A DNA stretch of 43,700 nt from Nitrosomonadales bacterium (GCA_023259015.1 JAHFRC010000008.1:1-43700); one strand, 5' to 3'. Counted from the first letter of the stretch, positions 19,588-30,735 are shown. Program-made: numbers and translations. The notes: generated by a model from the sequence alone, not told the origin.

Positions 19588-20727
19588 ATGTCCTACCGCA
19601 AGATCGGCATTTCTGAAATCACATTGGGTGATCCATTACCCTATGACGTGTTCGATTCACTTGGCAATTTATTGCTGCACAAGGGTTATGTGGTGACCGA
19701 TCTCCGGCAAACGGAAGTCCTGATGAAGCGTGGGCTGTATGCTGATTCTTCCAGGCCGGACAGGGTGCATGCGCTTTCTTCCATGCAAACTTCGCCCAAA
19801 AGACTATCTGTCCTGCAAATGATCAACATGGCCAATGACAGGCTGCAGCGCATTCTGCTCAATCTGCCGAGCCAGATCAATGCGGAGTCCAAGATTTTGG
19901 ATATTGCGAAAACTGTCATTTCTGCTGTTGAGCGGAATTCCGATATCGCGCTCGCCTGCCTCATGCTCAACCAGTCATCCGAAATGTATGCGGTGCGGCA
20001 TTGCACGGACACGGCTATCGTTTCCATCCTGGTGGCGCAAACCATGGAAAAGCCCATCGAAGAAGTGATGTCGATCGCCGCTGCCGCATTGACCATGAAC
20101 ATCGGCATGCTGAACTATCAAGACAAGCTGCAACATAAGGAAGTCGCGCTCACCATGAAAGAACGCATGCTCCTGCGCCAACATCCCCAGACAGGGGTGG
20201 ATGCGTTGCAACGGGCCGGAATCAGGGACGCCAACTGGTTATCGTACGTTAAACACCATCATGAAAATGAGGATGGAAGCGGCTATCCGGATGGATTGTC
20301 CGGCAAGGATATTCCTCAAAATGCCAAGATCATTTCGCTGGCGGATCGCTACTGTGCGCGCGTTTCAGCCAGGAGCTACCGCAAGTCGTTGTTGCCCAAT
20401 ACTGCGTTGCGCGATATTTTTATCGATCAGAGCAAGAGCATCGATTCCATGCTTGCCGCTTATTTCATCAAGGAACTGGGCCTTTATCCCCCGGGCACCT
20501 TAGTGCGCCTGCAGAACATGGAGATCGGGGTTGTGACGCAGAAAGGAGACACTCCCACGACACCGGCAGTGCATATCATTGTCGGGGCCGGAGGTGAGTT
20601 GCCGAAAAAAGAAATCATGCGGGATACGGGAAAAGATATTTATGCCATCCGAGAGGTGCTTCACGAGAAGAAGCTGACCATGCGGATCGAAATGAGCAAA
20701 CTGTGGGGAGCCGAAGCCAATTCATAA
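19588..20727 (+). CDS. HD-GYP family protein with degenerate HD motif
   Basis: HHHENEDGSGYPDGLSGKDIPQNAKIISLADRY retained, but canonical LHDIGK replaced by LTMNIGM; alternative upstream start at 19555. Confidence 0.87.
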   Translation: MSYRKIGISEITLGDPLPYDVFDSLGNLLLHKGYVVTDLRQTEVLMKRGLYADSSRPDRVHALSSMQTSPKRLSVLQMINMANDRLQRILLNLPSQINAESKILDIAKTVISAVERNSDIALACLMLNQSSEMYAVRHCTDTAIVSILVAQTMEKPIEEVMSIAAAALTMNIGMLNYQDKLQHKEVALTMKERMLLRQHPQTGVDALQRAGIRDANWLSYVKHHHENEDGSGYPDGLSGKDIPQNAKIISLADRYCARVSARSYRKSLLPNTALRDIFIDQSKSIDSMLAAYFIKELGLYPPGTLVRLQNMEIGVVTQKGDTPTTPAVHIIVGAGGELPKKEIMRDTGKDIYAIREVLHEKKLTMRIEMSKLWGAEANS

Positions 20728-20965
20728 TGTGGCGTCTGGACTGGCGGTTATTGGCGCAGTATTTTTCCTTGAATTTTCGCTTCGCGCCATAGGGTGTTCA
20801 GGCAAACCATAATTGCAGGTTCGAAACGCTGGCCGGCAGTTGCGGGTCTCGATGTTCTAGCGTATTAAAATTTTCGGATTCACCATAAGTAATCCGCGTC
20901 TTCCAGCAACGGCAGATTATTCGTGTCAACTTTGCCGCCGCGCGCGGCACGTGAAGAAGGGCGCC

Positions 20966-21517
20966 ATGACCGCTGCTACCCGTTACACCAAAATGGCGAT
21001 TGCCCTGCACTGGCTGGCGGCGCTGCTTGTCTTCGCCACCTTTCCGCTCGGGGTTTATATGCATGGATTGGCGTTTTCGCCGTTCAAGCTGAAGCTGGTC
21101 AGCTACCACAAATGGATAGGCGTCACGATTTTCCTGCTGACCGTGGTGCGCCTGGTCTGGCGGACGACGCATACTCCGCCGCCGCTGCCGGAAACCATCC
21201 CCCTGTGGCAGCAACGCGCCGCCGATGGCCTGCATCTCCTGCTTTACGTGTTGCTGCTGGTTATTCCCATCTCGGGCTGGCTGATGAGTTCGGCCAAGGG
21301 CGTTCCCGTGGTCTATCTGGGACTGGTGCAATTGCCCGACCTGGTGGCTAAAGACAAGGCGTTGGGCGACCTGCTGGAGGAATCTCATGAGGTGCTGGTT
21401 TTCGGGCTGCTGCTGCTGGTTGTCATGCATGTAGCCGCAGCCCTCAAGCACCACTTTATCGAGCATGACGCCACGCTGCGCCGCATGCTGCCTTTCATCA
21501 AAGAACCCAAACCATGA
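20966..21517 (+). CDS. Cytochrome b561 family protein
   Basis: RYTKMAIALHWLAALLVFATFPLG; YHKWIGVTIFLLTVVRLVWR; ESHEVLVFGLLLLVVMHVAAALKHHF. Confidence 0.92.
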   Translation: MTAATRYTKMAIALHWLAALLVFATFPLGVYMHGLAFSPFKLKLVSYHKWIGVTIFLLTVVRLVWRTTHTPPPLPETIPLWQQRAADGLHLLLYVLLLVIPISGWLMSSAKGVPVVYLGLVQLPDLVAKDKALGDLLEESHEVLVFGLLLLVVMHVAAALKHHFIEHDATLRRMLPFIKEPKP

Positions 21518-22083
21518 AAAATTTACTCCGTTATTTCCTTCCGCCGCTACTGCTTGCCGGTGCAATGAGCGGCACGCATGCTGCCGAATTCAACCGGGTG
21601 CAGCCTGACAAAAGTGCGCTGACATTTGCATACAGACAGATGGGCGTGCCGATGGAAGGCAAGTTCCGCAAGTTTGCGGCCCATATCGCTTTCGACCCAA
21701 ACAAACTCAGCGCAGCCCAGGCGCAGATCGAGATCAATCCCGCCGACATCGACACCGGCCTCAGCGATGCCGATGCCGAAGTGCTCGGCAAGCTGTGGTT
21801 CAATATCAAGGCGTATCCCAGCGCGCAATTTGTCGCCACCGGTGTCAAGGCCCTGGGCGGCAACCGCTACGAGGCGTCCGGCAAACTTACCATCAAGGGT
21901 AAGACACAGGATGTGCCAGTCATTTTCACCTTCAAGCCGGAAGGCGTCCTTGGCATCTTTGACGGTGCTTTCACCCTGAAGCGGCTGGATTATGCTATCG
22001 GAGAAGGCGAATGGACGGATGTAAGCGCCGTTGCCAATGAAGTACAGGTCAAGTTTCACATCGTAGCCAATGCTGCAAAATAA
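21514..22083 (+). CDS. YceI family protein (copy 1)
   Basis: Signal peptide; ALTFAYRQMGVPMEGKFRKF; GKLTIKGKTQDVPVIFTF. Confidence 0.9.
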   Translation: MKNLLRYFLPPLLLAGAMSGTHAAEFNRVQPDKSALTFAYRQMGVPMEGKFRKFAAHIAFDPNKLSAAQAQIEINPADIDTGLSDADAEVLGKLWFNIKAYPSAQFVATGVKALGGNRYEASGKLTIKGKTQDVPVIFTFKPEGVLGIFDGAFTLKRLDYAIGEGEWTDVSAVANEVQVKFHIVANAAK

Positions 22084-22113
22084 CCATCCCACCAACTATC
22101 AAGGAGAAAACTC

Positions 22114-22680
22114 ATGAAAGAATTTGTCGCCCTCGCTGTTGCTGCCTCCCTGTCCGCCGCCGCCTTCGCGGCATCGGAGACATATGTCATCGACAACAAA
22201 CATACCCTTCCGCGTTTCGAGTACAACCACTTGGGTTTTTCCACCCAGATCAGCAGGTTTGACAAGACCAGCGGCACCATCATCATAGACCGTGTCGCCA
22301 GGACAGGCTCTGTTGATGTGACAATTGACGCGAAATCCGTGAATACCGGCATTCCGCTCTTCAACGAGCACATCCAGGGTGAAGATTTCTTCGACACCGC
22401 GAAATATCCCACCATCACCTTCAAATCCAAAAACATGAAATTCGACGGTGACAAATTAACCGGCGTGGAGGGCGAGCTAACCATCAAGGGCGTGACCAAG
22501 CCGGTGATGCTCACCGTGACATCCTTCCAGTGCAAGCCCCACCCCATGCTCAAGAAAGATGCCTGCGGCGCCAATGCAACCACCCAGATCAAGCGCTCTG
22601 AATTCAACGCCGGCAAATTTGCTCCCGGCGTTAGCGACGAAGTGACCCTGACCATTCCTGTCGAGGCTATCAAGGAATAG
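22114..22680 (+). CDS. YceI family protein (copy 2)
   Basis: Signal peptide; YVIDNKHTLPRFEYNHLGFSTQISRFDKTSGTI; GELTIKGVTKPVML. Confidence 0.94.
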   Translation: MKEFVALAVAASLSAAAFAASETYVIDNKHTLPRFEYNHLGFSTQISRFDKTSGTIIIDRVARTGSVDVTIDAKSVNTGIPLFNEHIQGEDFFDTAKYPTITFKSKNMKFDGDKLTGVEGELTIKGVTKPVMLTVTSFQCKPHPMLKKDACGANATTQIKRSEFNAGKFAPGVSDEVTLTIPVEAIKE

Positions 22681-22682
22681 CG

Positions 22683-23801
22683 ATGCGCATCGGCGTCCCC
22701 AAGGAAATCAAGGATCACGAATTCCGCGTTGGCGTCACTCCGCAGGGCGTGCGTACGCTGCGTGCCGCCGGGCACGAGGTAATTGTCGGGACGCGTGCAG
22801 GGGCCGCCATCGGGTTTTCCGATGCGCTGTATGCGGAAGCGGGCGCTGTCATTGCAACATCACCGCAACAGGTCTATGCCTGCGACATGGTGATCAAAGT
22901 CAAGGAGCCGCAGCCCCCGGAAGTTCCGCTTATCCGCGAAGGCTTGGTGCTGTTCTGCTTTCTGCATCTGGCCGCCGCGCCTGAACTCGCAGAACAGCTC
23001 ATGCGCAGCAAGGTCATTGCCATCGCCTATGAGACAGTGCTCGATGCGCAGGGTGGCCTGCCGCTGCTCACGCCGATGTCTGCTGTGGCAGGGTGCTTGT
23101 CGGTGCAGATGGGGGCATGGGGGCTGACCATGATTAACGGCGGGCGCGGCGTGCTGCTCTCCGGCATGCCGGGCGTTGCGCCCGGCAAGGTGGCCATACT
23201 CGGCGGGGGCGTGGTGGGCACCCATGCCGCGCGTATCGCAATCGGTATGGGGGCGGATGTCACGCTGCTGGAGCAAAAGCTGGTGCGCCTGCGCCTTCTC
23301 GCCGAGATGTTCGGCGCGAGTTTGAAGACGCGCCATTCCGATTCCGACGCAGTCGAACAATGTGTGCGCGAGGCCGACCTCGTCATCGGCGCGGTGCTGG
23401 TGCCGGGCAAGCACGCACCTCGCCTCATCAGCCGCAATCTGGTCAAGGCCATGCGCCCCGGCTCGGTGATCGTGGACATTTCCATAGACCAGGGCGGTTG
23501 TGCCGAAACCTCGCGTCCCACCACCCACAGCCAGCCGATCTATATCGAAGAAGGCGTGGTGCACTACTGCGTTGCCAACCTCCCCGCCGCCACGTCGCTC
23601 ACCTCCACCGAAGCGCTCACCCATGTCACCATGCCCTACGCGCTGGCTCTCGCCAACAAAGGCGTGGCGCGCGCCATGCTGGAAGATGCGGGACTCAGGA
23701 GCGGCCTCAACCTGTGCGCCGGACGCATCACCCACGGCAGCCTCGCAGAAGATCTGGGCTACCCGGCACTCGCGCTGGAGCAAGCGTTGGCGATGATTTG
23801 A
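22683..23801 (+). CDS. ald: Alanine dehydrogenase
   Basis: MRIGVPKEIKDHEFRVGVTPQGV; VKVKEPQPPEVPLIREG; AILGGGVVGTHAARIAIGMGADVTLLE. Confidence 0.95.
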   Translation: MRIGVPKEIKDHEFRVGVTPQGVRTLRAAGHEVIVGTRAGAAIGFSDALYAEAGAVIATSPQQVYACDMVIKVKEPQPPEVPLIREGLVLFCFLHLAAAPELAEQLMRSKVIAIAYETVLDAQGGLPLLTPMSAVAGCLSVQMGAWGLTMINGGRGVLLSGMPGVAPGKVAILGGGVVGTHAARIAIGMGADVTLLEQKLVRLRLLAEMFGASLKTRHSDSDAVEQCVREADLVIGAVLVPGKHAPRLISRNLVKAMRPGSVIVDISIDQGGCAETSRPTTHSQPIYIEEGVVHYCVANLPAATSLTSTEALTHVTMPYALALANKGVARAMLEDAGLRSGLNLCAGRITHGSLAEDLGYPALALEQALAMI

Positions 23802-23925
23802 GCCGGGTAATTGCAAACGCCGGCAATGCAAAACTTTCTTTGCCCGCCCGAATTCTGAATTTGCATTCGCCATGACTCAGGCGTAGAGTGCCGCCCCATT
23901 CTTCCATGGTGATAGAGGAAGCGGT

Positions 23926-25797
23926 ATGAGCAGTGCAGAAAAGAAGAAGAATTTACCCGCCCTCATGCTGGGCGCAATTGGCGTGGTTTACGGCGACATC
24001 GGCACCAGCCCGCTGTATGCCCTGAAAGAAACTTTTGCCGGGCACCATCCGCTGCCCGTCGTGGAAGCCAATATCCTCGGCGTGCTGTCCGTGATGTTCT
24101 GGACCATCATGCTGCTGGTGTCGCTCAAGTATGTCGCCATCATCATGCGTGCAGACAACCATGGCGAGGGCGGTTCGCTATCCCTGCTGGCGCTGGTGAA
24201 TGAGTTGACGGCGCAGCGTCCAAAAATCAAATGGCTTGTCACCATGCTCGGCGTGTTTGCCGCCGCGCTGTTTTATGGTGACAGCATGATTACTCCGGCG
24301 ATCTCGGTGTTGTCGGCAGTCGAGGGGCTGGATGTGGTCTCGCACCGGTTCAACGGCTACATTCTACCCATCACCCTCATCGTCCTGACCGGGTTGTTTT
24401 TCATCCAGAAGCGTGGCACCGGCATGGTGGGCGCGGCATTCGGCCCGATCATGGTGTTCTGGTTTTGTTGCCTGGCTGTGTTGGGCACCATCTCCGTCGC
24501 GCAAAGCCCCCATGTCTTGTGGGCGCTGAATCCCGCCCATGCGTTCCACTTTTTAACGGCTGACCCAAAAGTGGCTTTCCTGGCGCTTGGCGCCATCGTT
24601 CTTGCCGTGACTGGCGGCGAAGCGTTATATACCGACATGGGGCATTTCGGTAAATTCCCGATCCGTTTCGGATGGTTCACTTTCGTATTGCCCGCTCTGG
24701 TGTTGAATTACTTCGGGCAGGGCGCATTGCTGCTGCACAATCCGCAAGCCATCGAAAATCCGTTTTACCTGCTTGCCCCCGCCTGGGCGCTGATGCCGAT
24801 GGTGGTGCTGGCTACTACGGCGACGGTCATCGCTTCGCAAGCCGTCATATCGGGTGCATTTTCGGTAGCCAATCAATCCGTGCAGATGAGCCTATTGCCG
24901 CGCATGGAAATCCGCCATACATCGGGCAAGGCGCAAGGACAGATTTATGTTCCGTTCACCAATTGGACGCTGTATCTGGCGGTGGTCTTTCTTGTATTTG
25001 CCTTCCAGAGCTCCAGCAACCTGGCAGCAGCTTATGGCATCGCCGTCACCGGCACCATGATGATAGACACCATGCTGATTGCCTTTGTGATCGTGCTGGC
25101 ATGGCGCTGGCCTGCTCCTCTTACCATCCTGTTAATCACCACATTTCTGGCGGTGGATATGGCTTATTTTTCTGCCAATGCAATCAAGATTCCGCAAGGC
25201 GGTTGGTTTCCTATTGGCATTGCCGCCTTGTCCTTTGCCGTGCTGACGACATGGAAACGCGGAAGGGGATTGCTGTTCGCCGAAATTGCGCGGCAGTCGG
25301 TTCCCATGCAGGCAATTATTGACGGTGTAGATGGCATACCGAGAGTGGAAGGTACTGCGGTATTCCTGATTCCCACGAGCGACGGCGCGCCGTCGGCCAT
25401 GCTGCATAACATCAAGCACAACCATGTGCTGCACGGACGCAACATACTGCTGACCGTAGTGGTCGAGGACAAGCCTCATGTCACCAGAGGCAACAGGCTC
25501 CTGATCAAGGATTTGGGCAAGAATTTTTACTGGGTGCGGGTTTTTTACGGCTTCATGGAAACACCCGACATCCCGGCTGCGCTGGAGTTGTGCGCAACAC
25601 ACGGGTTGACCTTCGACATGATGTCCACCTCGTTTTTCATTTCCCGCGCCCTGATCGTTTCCAGCCCCAATCCCGGCATGGCCAGATGGCGGGAGCAATT
25701 GTTTATAGCGTTGTCCAGAAACGCCATGAACGTGGCGGATTTTTTCAAGATACCTGCCAACCGCGTCATTGAAATGGGGACGCGGATTGAAATCTGA
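23926..25797 (+). CDS. kup: Low-affinity potassium transporter Kup
   Basis: [47 protein letters not shown]; 623 aa. Confidence 0.97.
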   Translation: MSSAEKKKNLPALMLGAIGVVYGDIGTSPLYALKETFAGHHPLPVVEANILGVLSVMFWTIMLLVSLKYVAIIMRADNHGEGGSLSLLALVNELTAQRPKIKWLVTMLGVFAAALFYGDSMITPAISVLSAVEGLDVVSHRFNGYILPITLIVLTGLFFIQKRGTGMVGAAFGPIMVFWFCCLAVLGTISVAQSPHVLWALNPAHAFHFLTADPKVAFLALGAIVLAVTGGEALYTDMGHFGKFPIRFGWFTFVLPALVLNYFGQGALLLHNPQAIENPFYLLAPAWALMPMVVLATTATVIASQAVISGAFSVANQSVQMSLLPRMEIRHTSGKAQGQIYVPFTNWTLYLAVVFLVFAFQSSSNLAAAYGIAVTGTMMIDTMLIAFVIVLAWRWPAPLTILLITTFLAVDMAYFSANAIKIPQGGWFPIGIAALSFAVLTTWKRGRGLLFAEIARQSVPMQAIIDGVDGIPRVEGTAVFLIPTSDGAPSAMLHNIKHNHVLHGRNILLTVVVEDKPHVTRGNRLLIKDLGKNFYWVRVFYGFMETPDIPAALELCATHGLTFDMMSTSFFISRALIVSSPNPGMARWREQLFIALSRNAMNVADFFKIPANRVIEMGTRIEI

Positions 25798-25849
25798 GCC
25801 TCAGGAATGCCCGTATTTACCCGCACATGATTCAACCCAACGGGCAGCG

Positions 25850-26755
25850 TCAAAACCGCCCCACAATTCCACCGCGCTTCAGCATGGAAAAACGCTTTTC
25901 CTCGTCGAGCGATACCACCCTGGATAAGTAAGCGATATTTTTTTCGATCGATTCCAGGTAATAATTGTTCTCGACCCCGAACAGCTCATTGAAATGGAAA
26001 GATAGCTTGGTATAGGTGCCGCCAAGCTCGCTATCAAGTTTACGCCGGGTGGTCTCGTAGAATTCATGGGTCTTGTTCAGCATGTCGTGGATGCTCTGGT
26101 AATCTCCCAATTGTGCTTCCTTGAACTCCAGATACAGAAGCAATAGTTTTTCCAGATAAGCGCGGTCAGACATCTGCCCGACCATATCTGCGGTCGCAAC
26201 GATTTGTCCGATCAGGAGTATGCGTGCGTCGGGGAAGTTGATTCTCTGGAATGGCAGCAGATGGTTGGTGCCCTGGATTATAAATTCCAGAGATATCACC
26301 CAGTCGGGCGGGAAATTTTGGGCAACGATATAACGCTGCATGAATTCAATGCCCCGGTCAACATGTTCCCGCGTATGCTGTGCGCCGGTGCCGGTTTCTT
26401 CACCGGGCACTTGCCCGTAGCCAACATCGTGCATCAGGGTGGCCATCATGATCATCGTCATCTCACTGTCAGCCAGCCGGGTGCCTGAAATATGCACACC
26501 GTGCATGAGCCGCACTGCACACAAGAGGACATCCAGCGTGTGGGGCAGGTCGTGGTATGGCGTTTTGATGGGGCAGTAGCCGGGATATTCGCCACGGAAC
26601 AAACGCACTACGTCATCGAAGGTGGTTTTAGCGGGGGTGAAATCATAGGCAGCGTTAATGCACCTGACAATATCGGTTATTTTTGGCCAAACTTCATCCG
26701 GATTGCTGTTGGTGAAGAGGTTGTAAATATCGGCGGGCGCCGGAGGATTTTTCAT
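25850..26755 (-). CDS. HD-domain protein of the class I cyclic nucleotide phosphodiesterase (PDEase_I-like) type
   Basis: YHDLPHTLDVLLCAVRLMH (PDEase-like YHNxxHxxDV), MMATLMHDVGYGQ. Confidence 0.75.
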   Translation of the reverse strand: MKNPPAPADIYNLFTNSNPDEVWPKITDIVRCINAAYDFTPAKTTFDDVVRLFRGEYPGYCPIKTPYHDLPHTLDVLLCAVRLMHGVHISGTRLADSEMTMIMMATLMHDVGYGQVPGEETGTGAQHTREHVDRGIEFMQRYIVAQNFPPDWVISLEFIIQGTNHLLPFQRINFPDARILLIGQIVATADMVGQMSDRAYLEKLLLLYLEFKEAQLGDYQSIHDMLNKTHEFYETTRRKLDSELGGTYTKLSFHFNELFGVENNYYLESIEKNIAYLSRVVSLDEEKRFSMLKRGGIVGRF

Positions 26756-26850
26756 TTTTATTAAAAAAGAAAAAAATTTAGTTTGAAGCGCTATTCCGGT
26801 AGTACGGTCCCCTTGATTTCAATGCGGTTAACAAGTTGGCGGTGATGCTA

Positions 26851-27597
26851 TCAGCGACCCGCTGTTCCATTCAATGCCTTCTCCAATTCTGGTGCGGGCA
26901 AAAAACCTGGATTCAGCACACCATCAGCAAAGATCAGCGCCGGGGTGCCGTTTACATTGAGTTTCTTTCCCAATTCCAAGACTTTTGCCGATGGTGTATC
27001 GCATGCGCCGGCAGGCGGAGGCACGTTGTTCAACATCAGATTGTCCCATGCCTTGACTTGATCCTTGCTGCACCATACCGCTTTCACTTTCTCGTCGGAA
27101 CCCTGAAATATCGGATATAAGAACAGGTAGAGGGTAACGTTATCTATTTTTTTCAGTTCCAGCTCCAATTTTTTACAGTAGCCGCAATTCGGATCGGTGA
27201 AATAAGCCATCTTACGCTGGCCGTTGCCCTTTACCTTTTTCATTGCGATTTCGAAGGGCAGGCTATTGAAGTCAACTGCAAATAACTGGCGTGCGCGTTC
27301 CTCGGTGAGATTGCGCATGGTCTTCAGATCGTAAACATTGCCATCGATGAGGTATTGCGCTTTCTCGTCGGTGTAGAGCAGGTGGTCGCTCGTCACCACT
27401 TCATACAAACCGAGAAAGTTTGCCTTGTTGACCTTGTCGATTTTGCCTAGCTGTGGATGATTTTTCTGCAGCAACTCCTTGATTGCTGGAGAATCGCCGT
27501 TAGAAACCTGCGCCCCTTTCGCCGGAGCACTGATTTCGGCGGTATAAGCATGGGAACAAGCGAATGCGGCAAGCAACAATATAAACGATCTGAACAT
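26851..27597 (-). CDS. dsbC: Thiol:disulfide interchange protein DsbC
   Basis: Signal peptide; YLIDGNVYDL; FTDPNCGYCKKLELEL; NGTPALIFADG. Confidence 0.92.
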   Translation of the reverse strand: MFRSFILLLAAFACSHAYTAEISAPAKGAQVSNGDSPAIKELLQKNHPQLGKIDKVNKANFLGLYEVVTSDHLLYTDEKAQYLIDGNVYDLKTMRNLTEERARQLFAVDFNSLPFEIAMKKVKGNGQRKMAYFTDPNCGYCKKLELELKKIDNVTLYLFLYPIFQGSDEKVKAVWCSKDQVKAWDNLMLNNVPPPAGACDTPSAKVLELGKKLNVNGTPALIFADGVLNPGFLPAPELEKALNGTAGR

Positions 27598-27704
27598 GAT
27601 GGAATCCTGCGTAGTTTATCAATGGGTCGAATCATAACATACAGGCATTGTTCCACTCCCTCGCCCATTGCTTTATAATCACGGTCCTTCACGGAAAGTG
27701 ATTC

Positions 27705-28712
27705 ATGCGCATCGGCTCCCACCAGCTTAAAAACAACTTGATCGTCGCTCCCATGGCCGGCGTGACCGACCGGCCTTTCCGCATGTTGTGCAGGAGCATG
27801 GGCGCGGGCATGGCTGTAAGCGAAATGGTGGCTTCCAACTCGTTGCTGTACGGTTCGGAAAAAACCAAACGGCGCGCCAATCACCAGGGCGAACCCGGCC
27901 CGATTTCGGTGCAGATTGTAGGAGCCGACCCCGGGATGCTGGCGCAGGCAGCACGCCACAACGTGGATGCGGGCGCGCAGATCATAGACATCAACATGGG
28001 CTGTCCGGCAAAAAAAATCTGCAACGTGATGGCCGGTTCAGCGCTGTTGCAGAATGAGCCTTTGGTGGGGCGGATACTTGAAGCGGTGGTGGCTGCGGTG
28101 GCCGTGCCGGTGACGCTGAAGATACGCACCGGCTGGGACAAACAAAACCGCAATGCGGTGCGCATCGCGCAGATTGCCGAAACAAGCGGCATTCAGGCGC
28201 TGGCCATCCACGGGCGCACGCGCGCCTGCGCCTACACCGGCGAGGCGGAATACGACACCATCGCGGAAGTGAAAGCCGGCGTGAGCATTCCCGTTATCGC
28301 CAACGGCGACATCACCACCCCGGAAAAAGCCCGTCATGTCTTGCAGCACACCGGCGCGGATGCGGTGATGATAGGCCGCGCCGCGCAGGGCCGCCCATGG
28401 CTGTTCCGCGAAATCGCGCATTTTCTCGATAGCGGCGAGCATTTGCCCGCACCGCGGGTGGATGAAATCCGGCGCGTGCTGTTCGATCACCTGCACGACC
28501 TGTACAGTTTTTACGGCGAGCACACCGGCTTGCGCGTGGCGCGCAAGCATATCTCCTGGTACACCAGGGGCATGGCCGGTTCGGCGCAATTCCGCCACTA
28601 CATGAACCGGTTGGAAAGCATCCCGGAACAATTAAGGGCAATAAACGATTTTTTTGAGAGGCAATTGCAGTGCGGGGAGCGCCTGCACTATGCCGAGGAA
28701 CTGGCAGCATAA
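27705..28712 (+). CDS. dusB: tRNA-dihydrouridine synthase B
   Basis: IVAPMAGVTDRPFRMLCRSMGAGMAVSEM; INMGCPAKKICN; IHGRTRACAYTGEAEY; GRAAQGRPWLFREI. Confidence 0.96.
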   Translation: MRIGSHQLKNNLIVAPMAGVTDRPFRMLCRSMGAGMAVSEMVASNSLLYGSEKTKRRANHQGEPGPISVQIVGADPGMLAQAARHNVDAGAQIIDINMGCPAKKICNVMAGSALLQNEPLVGRILEAVVAAVAVPVTLKIRTGWDKQNRNAVRIAQIAETSGIQALAIHGRTRACAYTGEAEYDTIAEVKAGVSIPVIANGDITTPEKARHVLQHTGADAVMIGRAAQGRPWLFREIAHFLDSGEHLPAPRVDEIRRVLFDHLHDLYSFYGEHTGLRVARKHISWYTRGMAGSAQFRHYMNRLESIPEQLRAINDFFERQLQCGERLHYAEELAA

Positions 28713-28726
28713 GCAGTAAGCAGGGG

Positions 28727-28784
28727 CCCCGCAAAGCGGGGATGTGAGCGTCCGCGAGTGCGGAAGGGTCGTTGCGAAGCAACG
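28727..28784. repeat. Three consecutive short-loop hairpins between dusB and fis
   Basis: CCCCGC-AAA-GCGGGG, TCCGC-GAGT-GCGGA, CGTTGC-GAA-GCAACG. Confidence 0.7.
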
Positions 28785-28875
28785 GGGCACACACCGGCCT
28801 CCTCCTTGCGAGGGTTGCCGCCGCCGCCGAGGTGATGCAGACAAGGACTAGAGTGGAATGTAATGAGGTGGCTGC

Positions 28876-29139
28876 ATGAAAAAAAGGGAGCGTTGCGTGT
28901 TGAATGAGAATGAGGTTGCGCGTTATGTGCGCAAGGCAATGGATGAATATTTCAAGGATCTCGATGGCGAAGACCCATCCTGTGCAGTGTATGACATGGT
29001 GATCAATTGCGTCGAAAAGCCGCTGATCGAAACCGTGCTGCACCACGCGGAAGGCAACCAGACGCGGGCGGCGGAATTGCTCGGGCTGAACCGCAACACC
29101 CTGCGCAAGAAAATCCTTGCGCACGGCATCAAGAATTAA
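28876..29139 (+). CDS. fis: DNA-binding protein Fis
   Basis: [37 protein letters not shown]; dusB-fis synteny. Confidence 0.95.
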   Translation: MKKRERCVLNENEVARYVRKAMDEYFKDLDGEDPSCAVYDMVINCVEKPLIETVLHHAEGNQTRAAELLGLNRNTLRKKILAHGIKN

Positions 29140-29161
29140 CCGGCGGGAAACGGAACTGGAT

Positions 29162-30727
29162 ATGGCAATCATCAAACAGGCGCTCATCAGCGTATCGGAC
29201 AAGGCAGGCATACTGGAATTTGCACAAGGTTTGCAACAGCTCGGCGTAAGAATCCTCTCCACCGGCGGCACCGCCAAAATGCTTGCCGATAAAGGCATTG
29301 CGGTCACCGAAGTGGCAGACTACACCGGTTTCCCGGAAATGCTGGACGGCAGGGTAAAAACACTGCAACCGAAAGTCCATGCCGGCATCCTGGCGCGGCG
29401 CGACTTGCCGGAGCATGTCGCCACACTGGAGAAGCACGGCATTCCGACGATAGACCTGGTGGTGGTCAACCTGTATCCGTTCAGCGCCACCGTAGCTAGG
29501 CCCAGTTGCTCACTGGAAGATGCCATCGAGAATATAGACATCGGTGGGCCGACCATGGTGCGCGCAGCGGCGAAGAACCATGCGCATGTCGCCATCGTCA
29601 CCGACCCGGCGGACTACCCGGACGTGCTGGCCGAGATGCAAACCAACAGCGGTGCGGTGAGCGACGCGACGCGTTTCGACCTGGCAAAAAAAGCCTTTTC
29701 GCACACCGCCGCTTACGACTCAGCGATCAGCAACTACCTGACCGCGATCAATGCGGATGGCGCGAAAAACGCGTTCCCGGCGCAGATCAATTTCAACTTC
29801 GCCAAGGTACAGGACCTGCGCTACGGCGAAAATCCGCACCAGAGCGCGGCGTTCTACCGCGACCTCAACCCGGTGCCGGGCGGCATCGCCGATTACACCC
29901 AGTTGCAAGGCAAAGAGCTTTCCTACAACAACATCGGCGACGCCGACGCGGCGTGGGAACTGGTCAAGACCTTCGAGCAACCGGCTTGCGTCATCGTGAA
30001 GCACGCCAACCCGTGCGGCGTGGCGATTGCCGATAGCGCGCTCAACGCCTACAATCTGGCCTATGCCACCGACACCACTTCCGCGTTCGGTGGCATCATC
30101 GCCTTCAACCGCGAACTGGATGCCGCAAGCGCGGCGCAGATCACCACCAACCAGTTCGTCGAACTCATCATTGCACCCAGCGCCTCCCCGGAGGCGCTCA
30201 AAATCACGGCGGCAAAACAGAATGTACGTGTGCTCACCGTGCCTCTTTCCAATGCGCACAACCAGTGGGACATGAAGCGCGTCAGCGGCGGCCTGCTGGT
30301 GCAATCGCCGGATGCGCTCAATGTGCAGGCAGCGCAGCTCAAAGTGGTAAGCAAGGCGCAACCCAGCACCGGACAACTGCAAGACTTGCTGTTTGCCTGG
30401 CGCGTGGCGAAATATGTGAAGTCAAATGCCATCGTGTTCTGCAAAAACGGCCAGACGCTGGGTGTGGGCGCGGGGCAAATGAGCCGCGTGGACAGTACGC
30501 GCATCGCTTCGATCAAGGCGCAAAACGCGGCCTTGAGCTTGACGGATTCCGTGGTGTCATCCGATGCGTTTTTCCCGTTCCGCGACGGCATAGACGTGCT
30601 GGCGCAGGCGGGCGCGAAAGCGGTGATCCAGCCCGGCGGTTCGATGCGCGATGAGGAGGTGATTGCTGCCGCCGACGAACACGGTTTGGCGATGGTGTTT
30701 ACTGGTTTCCGTCACTTTAGACACTAA
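29162..30727 (+). CDS. purH: Bifunctional AICAR formyltransferase/IMP cyclohydrolase
   Basis: [63 protein letters not shown]. Confidence 0.97.
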   Translation: MAIIKQALISVSDKAGILEFAQGLQQLGVRILSTGGTAKMLADKGIAVTEVADYTGFPEMLDGRVKTLQPKVHAGILARRDLPEHVATLEKHGIPTIDLVVVNLYPFSATVARPSCSLEDAIENIDIGGPTMVRAAAKNHAHVAIVTDPADYPDVLAEMQTNSGAVSDATRFDLAKKAFSHTAAYDSAISNYLTAINADGAKNAFPAQINFNFAKVQDLRYGENPHQSAAFYRDLNPVPGGIADYTQLQGKELSYNNIGDADAAWELVKTFEQPACVIVKHANPCGVAIADSALNAYNLAYATDTTSAFGGIIAFNRELDAASAAQITTNQFVELIIAPSASPEALKITAAKQNVRVLTVPLSNAHNQWDMKRVSGGLLVQSPDALNVQAAQLKVVSKAQPSTGQLQDLLFAWRVAKYVKSNAIVFCKNGQTLGVGAGQMSRVDSTRIASIKAQNAALSLTDSVVSSDAFFPFRDGIDVLAQAGAKAVIQPGGSMRDEEVIAAADEHGLAMVFTGFRHFRH

Positions 30728-30735
30728 TACATCTA

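Noticed and set aside
22860-23873. 337-aa ORF antisense to ald
   Set aside because: His/Arg/Gly-rich shadow of ald; no recognisable domain
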